Below are positions 59,295 through 64,000 of a stretch of DNA of 64,000 bases, one piece after another (position 1 is the first letter of the stretch; the number at the start of each line of letters is the position of its first letter). A program made the position numbers and the translations under genes. The notes beneath the pieces were generated by a model that saw only the letters and a program-made list of their open reading frames with translations, did not search any database and had not been told where the DNA came from. The stretch lies in NCBI GenBank assembly GCA_026075535.2, contig AP026542.1, positions 6,758,001 through 6,822,000 of the forward strand, given 5' to 3'. Source of the stretch: Tricholoma matsutake. Its lineage: Eukaryota > Basidiomycota > Agaricomycetes > Agaricales > Tricholomataceae.

Positions 59295-60778
59295 CTAAAA
59301 ACCCGATTCCTCCATGAGGTTGAGGGCTCATTCCTTTTCTTCTTTGTCCAGTTTGTCCAGCATCATGCAGATCTTCTGGTAGGTGTCCACCCCAGTCTTT
59401 TTCTGGGTGAAGCGGTTTCGGTAGGGAGGGAGCGCTGACCCCATCTGAGTGGGGCTCTTTCCATCCCTGTGGTCAGACGATCAGTGTCCCAGTTGGTGGC
59501 AGATGAAACACAATCCCTTTCGGAGGTGTTCCACGTGTTCTTGGTTCGTCAGTCAGTTGATGTCAAGAGAGGGCTGTCCTTTCTTTGTTGTTTTGTTTGT
59601 CTTCTGGTTCTGCCTGGTCTTTCCCAGGATTGCCATGGCCCGTTTCCATTGGCCTTCATATTTCAAAGCTGCCTTTATCCAGCCTTCGAGAGTATTGGGT
59701 ACTGTCTCCATTGTGTGTACCCTCTTCAGTAATTCGGGGTGCAGTCCATCCATGAAGTACTCAATCATGGCTGCATCTTCTGTGATTTCCGTCCTGTCTT
59801 TCAGGATGTGGAAGTTTGCCACATATTCTTCAAGGTTCCCTGAACCTTGTTTGAGATTCTTGATCTCAGTCTTTGCCGTTCCAGCATCATCAATCGGTGA
59901 GAAGGCTTCTAGGACCTTCTGTCTGAAGTCTGCATATTCCCCGAGTCCCTCGGATTGGTGTTGGTTGACAAATGCCTGCACCCAGGCAGCTGCTGTCCCT
60001 CCATTCATGAAGGACAGTGTGAAGATGATCTTCTTGTCATTCGTGTCGTAGACCTGGTCATTGATTCACAGGTACAGGTCTATCTCCTGCAGGAACTTGG
60101 TGGTCTTGGTCTGCTCTCCTGAGAAGTCTGTGGGTGATCGAATTCGAATGTCCTTTACGGATGTCATGGGTGTGGACCTTAGTGTTTCAAGGTCCAGTTG
60201 GGTTGCAGTCTTTTGCAGTCTTTTTAAAATTTAAACTGCCTCCTACTAACTCAAACAATAAGATAAAATCATGAAAATATTTGAGCAGATAGATCTGGCC
60301 AAAGACCGGGGGGTCATCTCTGGAATATAAGGATTCTGGTCAGTGATTGTCAATATAATCACAAAATTTAATCATGGATAGAGAAGTAAAAATAATGGGG
60401 GGTCCTCTCTGTGACAAAATGATTTCATCCAGTCATTGCTGAGATACAGCAAAACAGCAAAAGACCAGACCTTGAAACACTAGGTGTGGTTGCAGTGGGT
60501 TTGGACATCTCGTTATAGAGGTCATCAGTTTCGTCTGTTAAGAAGCGGGTGGATGTTTTGGGTGGGGGTGTGTGTGGTTGTTCAAAGTCTTTGTCAGTGA
60601 GGAAATCTCCTCTTTGTCTGTCAGTTGATCCATAGAACCAACGCTGTGCTGGGGTCGAGTAATGGACTAGTCTTCCATTGTATTGGTACCAAGATGAACC
60701 TGGCTGTGGTTCTGCTTCTCTTGGTGGTCGGTCTGGGGTTTGTCTAGACCCTGGTTGTTGTGGTGTGTGTCGAGACAT
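59295..60778 (-). pseudogene. Gypsy family 2 gag (copy D), interrupted by a MITE
   Basis: Starts MSRHTPQQPGSRQTP (60778) with PGSSWYQYNGRLVHYSTPAQ, runs to MSKPTATTP at the MITE, and resumes MTSVKDIRIRSPTDFSGEQT. The capsid (FMNGGTAAAWVQAFVNQHQS) and the CFICHQLGH-type knuckle follow, the latter with a TGA for Arg and again His as last ligand. Ends EESGF at 59295. Confidence 0.85.
60180..60482. mobile_element. 303-bp hAT-like MITE in gag of gypsy copy D
   Basis: Ends TAGTGTTTCAAGG and CCTTGAAACACTA, nearly the same as the ends of the 39600-40909 element. GGTGTGG flanks both sides (60169-60175 and 60483-60489), with four extra bases on the left, so the duplication is imperfect. AT-rich inside, no coding capacity. 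Confidence 0.75.
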
Positions 60779-60824
60779 ATTGCCTACACCTAGGTAGGTG
60801 GGCTAGCAGATAGTTTAGATCTTA

Positions 60825-61510
60825 TGTTAAGGGCAAAGCCTCAACCACTCGATCTAGTCAATGTCGTTCGATGAGGTGCTTCCTCGATGAGTTGTTCAAC
60901 ACTAGTCTTACTTGGAGCATCCAACATAAGATGGGTAGTGCACTCTAGCAGGCCTTCTGCATAGAGTCATTCAGGTTCACACACTCAGGGGCTTCCTTAG
61001 TGGTTTTGAGTAAGTTTACAAGTTTGCAAGTTAAGGCTGTAGATTGGCTAGATCTAAACTAAGGACATCCCTACTACAAGTTGCAGTACTTATACTAGAA
61101 GGGAGGTCCCTATCGTCCAATCAGAAAGGTAGATGTGTATTAAGTAACAATAGAAACAATAGGCCTCATGCCTTGCATGAGGCATCTGATGTCACGGAGT
61201 GCTGCGGTGCAGCATGTCAGGGAACAATAAGAGGCAAGCCTCATGCCTAGCATGAGGCATCCGGTGTCACGGACCTCATGTCAAAGTGCTGTTGCATCAC
61301 AGCATGTATGGGTGTGGGTTTGGGTGCATGGAGTCACCATGCATCAAGGGTGCCTTCTGTGGGAAGGGGATCGAATGCATGCCATCAGCATGCATTGTAG
61401 GTTCATCTGGTGTCAAGGGCATGCCACAGGCATGAGTCGAGGGGTGACTCCTGTCTGGAGGGGATCATCGGGTGCATCGGGTTCCATGAGTTACAAGGAA
61501 AATTGTAACA
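60825..61510 (-). repeat. 5' LTR of gypsy family 2 copy D (coding sense)
   Basis: 686 bp, TGTTAAGGGC...TTGTAACA, followed by the GAAAC target copy. Confidence 0.93.
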
Positions 61511-62081
61511 GAAACAGTAGAAAAAAAAGTAGAATTAGAAATGGCTTCAGAAAACTATAAGGATCCTACTGAAACATTACCTGTTGCACCACTGCCTGTA
61601 TGCACTGTAACCAATTGTCAAAATTGTGACAAATGCACTGCAATGACTTTATGGACCAAAAAATATTATGAGACAGTTGATGATTTATTGCTAAAATCAA
61701 ATGTTCATATTTGCACAACTAACAGAAGTAAAAATGGTTCACAACACAAACTGTGTTCATTTACAGGCTGTTTAGATAATATTTGGAACAAATGTAAAGC
61801 ACGGTTTCCAAGGCTGCTATTTGAATATACAACAGTTGATAAAGAAACTGGCAGTCTGAACTGCAAAAAAAGAGAGTCAATGCTGAACACATTTACATAT
61901 CCTATTACATATCTCTTCAGATGCAATACTGATGTCACTAGTTTGTGGTCTGGAACTGCTATCAAGGCTGTGTTGTTGTACATCTCCAACTACATCACAA
62001 AGCCAACCTTAAAGACTCATATAATATTTGATACAGTTAGAGCCATATTTCAGAAGAATGCCAAATCTTTTTACTGGCAAT
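61511..62081 (+). pseudogene. Helitron Rep region, continuation with catalytic tyrosines
   Basis: Continues the frame of 45235-47046 after gypsy copy D: EKKVELEMASENYKDP, a Cys-rich block (CTVTNCQNCDKC), then KAVLLYISNYITKPTLK, whose YxxxY arrangement (Y in YISNY) gives the Rep nucleophile tyrosines, and finally AIFQKNAKSFYWQ at the hAT-like element. This segment has no internal stop. The reading frame continues on the other strand at 19213 (SFVSKAHAVMSHAAW). Confidence 0.9.
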
Positions 62082-64000
62082 TAGGGTGTAACATGGGTCA
62101 CACCACGGGTAATTTAGACCGACCCACACCTGTACCTGCATACACTGCACCTGTTAGGACACCGCACCCATGGGTGCATGTTTTCACCATGGTAATTAGA
62201 AAAACACCACGGTGTATGAACACCATGGTACACCACTCCACCATGACCTAATACCACAGGGAAAACCTGCGGTTTCGCAGGTTGAATGCCACTACCACTG
62301 GCATTAGCTCAACTCCCCATCACCTATTAGAAGCCCCTGCTGCAGTGATGAGCTATTGCTCACCATCTGACTCACAGGGGCTGCATAAAGTGGAGAGTGA
62401 GAGGGGCTTATGGAAGTTAGCTGCCAACCCCACAACACCTCTTCCTCATCCATTAGCACCCGCAGATCTGCCCTGCAAGCAGTGGCTCACAGCGGTAGGG
62501 GCGGGTGTTGTCATCCCTCCCTCGCATTTCCCCCCTCGCACCCTCTCCACCTTCTCGGTCTCCTCCCTCTCAATCCCCCCCATTCTCATTTTCCTCCTCA
62601 TCATTCCCTCATCTCATCTCATCCCTCCCTTTCATCTCATTCCCTTCTCTTTCATCTTGTTCCCTTCCATTTTGTCTCATTCCCCTCATTTCTGTTCTTG
62701 TAGTGGTGGCCCATGCAGGAGGGTGTAAGTGTATGTGGTGCAGCGGTGGTGCTGGTGTGGGTCGCAGTAGCTGTCCCTCTCCCTTCCATTGCTCCCCATT
62801 TCCACCCTGCGAGCAGTTGCTCGCGGTGGTGGGTGGTGGCCATGTGGCCCCCCTCGTTGTCTTGCCTGTTCCCCGTTGTCACTGTTGTCATCGTTGTGCA
62901 CTATCAGAATCTAAAAACCAAATAAAAACATTAGTTAGTTAGAAAAAAGCAAGAACAAAAGATATATAAAAAATTCCTAGGGCCCACATGACAATAAACA
63001 TCGTTTGAGCCCGTTTCCTGTGCCATGCATCCGTTTTGCATAGCTTGCAGCCATTGGGGTGCTGTTGTTGGCGTGGGGGTCCCCATTGGCATCATTGTTG
63101 TGGCCATTGTTGTTGTTATTGTTGTTGTTGTTGTTGTTGTTGTCTGTCATCGTTGTCCTGGTATCTCAGCCCTCTTGCCATCTCCGTTGTTCCCTGTTTC
63201 CACCCCACAAGCAGTTGCTCATGGCGGTGGTTGGGGGTGCCCATCCTTTTCATCACTGTAGAGTATCAGAACCTAAAAATAAACATAAAAATGTTAGTTA
63301 CTTATGAAAAAATAAGAATGAAAGATATTTAAAAAAATACCTAGGGCCCAAACAACAATAGACATTGTTTGGGCCCATTTCCTGCATGATATGGCCAGTT
63401 TGTGTTGCTTGCTAGTCGTCATTGCTCCCCGTTTCCACCCTGCAAGTAGTTGCTCACAGCGGTGGGGGCAGGTGCTGTCATTGTCATTGTCATCACTGGC
63501 ATTCTGCACCCGTTTGCATGGTCATCCCTCATTGGTGGTGGTGCAGGATGCAGAGGTGGCAGTGGCATTGGCCTGGGTTTTGTTCCTGTAGTGGTGGCTC
63601 GTGCAGGAGGGGATAAGTGGTGATGTGGCAGTTTTATGGGCTGAAGGGGAATGCTTACCTTGAGCATCTCCCTGAGGTCTTCCCAGCACCAAACAAACCC
63701 CTCACATCCATTTTGGATGGGGAGGAGGGGTTTGGTGGGTCCGATGTGTCATCATTGTAGATAGGAACAGAAACCTAAGAAATAGACAAGAAAGTTTGTT
63801 AGAAACTAAAAAGCACAAGAACAATATAGAAAAACTTACCTTTTGTTTTGAAGGGGTCCTAAGTCCTCACATACAGATGTTTTTGAGAGGTCCTATGAAA
63901 AGTGAGTGACAGATAGTCAAACTCACAATGGGCAATGCAGAGTTGTACCCATAGCCATGCATGTTGCCATTTGGTCTTGGTGGGAGGACATTGGAGTGGC
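62082..64000. mobile_element. hAT-like non-autonomous element, inverted copy B, runs past window end
   Basis: Begins TAGGGTGTAACATGGG, the reverse complement of the right end of copy A, and follows copy A in reverse up to the base pairs equivalent to about 19475. It includes four palindromes (near 62475, 62810, 63208, 63440) and the TTG run. Left flank CTGGCAAT (62074-62081). Scattered substitutions and different repeat lengths relative to copy A show the copies are diverged. If its length equals copy A's it should end near 64290. Confidence 0.85.

Larger units (their letters stand above)
47047..61510 (-). mobile_element. Ty3/gypsy family 2, copy D, with a nested gypsy in its LTR; TSD GAAAC
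   Basis: Coding strand is minus. In coding sense the 5' LTR is 60825-61510 (686 bp) and the 3' LTR is 47047-53807 with another element nested in it (47307-53351). GAAAC is duplicated at 47042-47046 and 61511-61515. Removing it rejoins the Helitron frame as KETVEKKVELEM. This copy keeps the full pol with chromodomain and two more ORFs before its 3' LTR. Its gag is interrupted by a 303-bp hAT-like MITE. Confidence 0.95.

Noticed and set aside
15354..62081. Two independent, separately truncated Helitrons
   Set aside because: Both halves end at the same codon position and share the same 8-bp element target in reverse complement; one split gene explains this better than two coincident truncations.
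1..64000. tRNA, rRNA or other standard RNA genes
   Set aside because: I saw no cloverleaf with A and B boxes and no rRNA sequence, but by-eye reading would miss divergent ones; a covariance search was not possible.

Overview
The window looks like a piece of a basidiomycete (probably Agaricomycete) nuclear genome. The genes have short GT-AG introns of about 48-62 bp. The repeats are typical of mushroom-forming fungi: chromodomain Ty3/gypsy, Ty1/copia, a Helitron with an HUH Rep and Pif1-type helicase, PIF/Harbinger, and hAT-like non-autonomous elements. Many TE reading frames carry TGA where CGA is expected, as cytosine methylation and deamination would leave. I cannot name the species.

Layout. 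1-5907 is an ordinary gene-bearing edge: the 3' part of a 4CL-like acyl-CoA ligase ending in the peroxisomal signal SKL, a conserved-looking protein of unknown function, and an asteroid-type XPG-fold nuclease gene. From about 6.4 kb to the end almost everything is nested transposable elements. A 3'-5' exonuclease-like gene (minus strand, 6410-14633) is split by a 6.5 kb gypsy element (7870-14390, TSD ACCTC) that carries an intact antisense Zn(II)2Cys6 gene. The C-terminal half of a Helitron protein lies on the minus strand at 15354-19213, holds a TA-flanked MITE, and ends at a 2.2 kb hAT-like element (19214-21420). An unidentified gag-like host locus (21421-23567, 35735-35755, 36467-36808) is interrupted in turn by a copia element (23568-35729, TSD TTTTC) that itself holds a gypsy element (27019-33763, TSD CAAAA), by a solo LTR (35756-36461, TSD GTAAC), and by a PIF/Harbinger element (36809-41893) that itself holds a hAT-like element (39600-40909, TSD AGCCTCAG). 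The N-terminal half of a Helitron protein is on the plus strand (45235-47046 and 61511-62081), split by a second copy of the same gypsy family (47047-61510, TSD GAAAC), whose own LTR holds a young gypsy element (47307-53351, TSD GTTGC). The window ends inside an inverted copy of the first hAT-like element (62082 onward).

The most informative reading is structural. The two Helitron halves join into one continuous reading frame if the segment 21421-62081 is flipped, and the two inverted hAT-like copies carry reverse-complementary copies of one 8-bp target site at their outer and inner edges. This is what an inversion of about 41 kb by recombination between two inverted transposon copies would leave. 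Other points to follow up are the antisense Zn2Cys6 gene in the gypsy element, two accessory reading frames (double zinc knuckle and single-pass membrane) after pol in the gypsy-2 family, a minisatellite that replaces the integrase tail in one gypsy-2 copy, and a set of paired hairpin modules with apparent compensatory changes shared by different hAT-like families.
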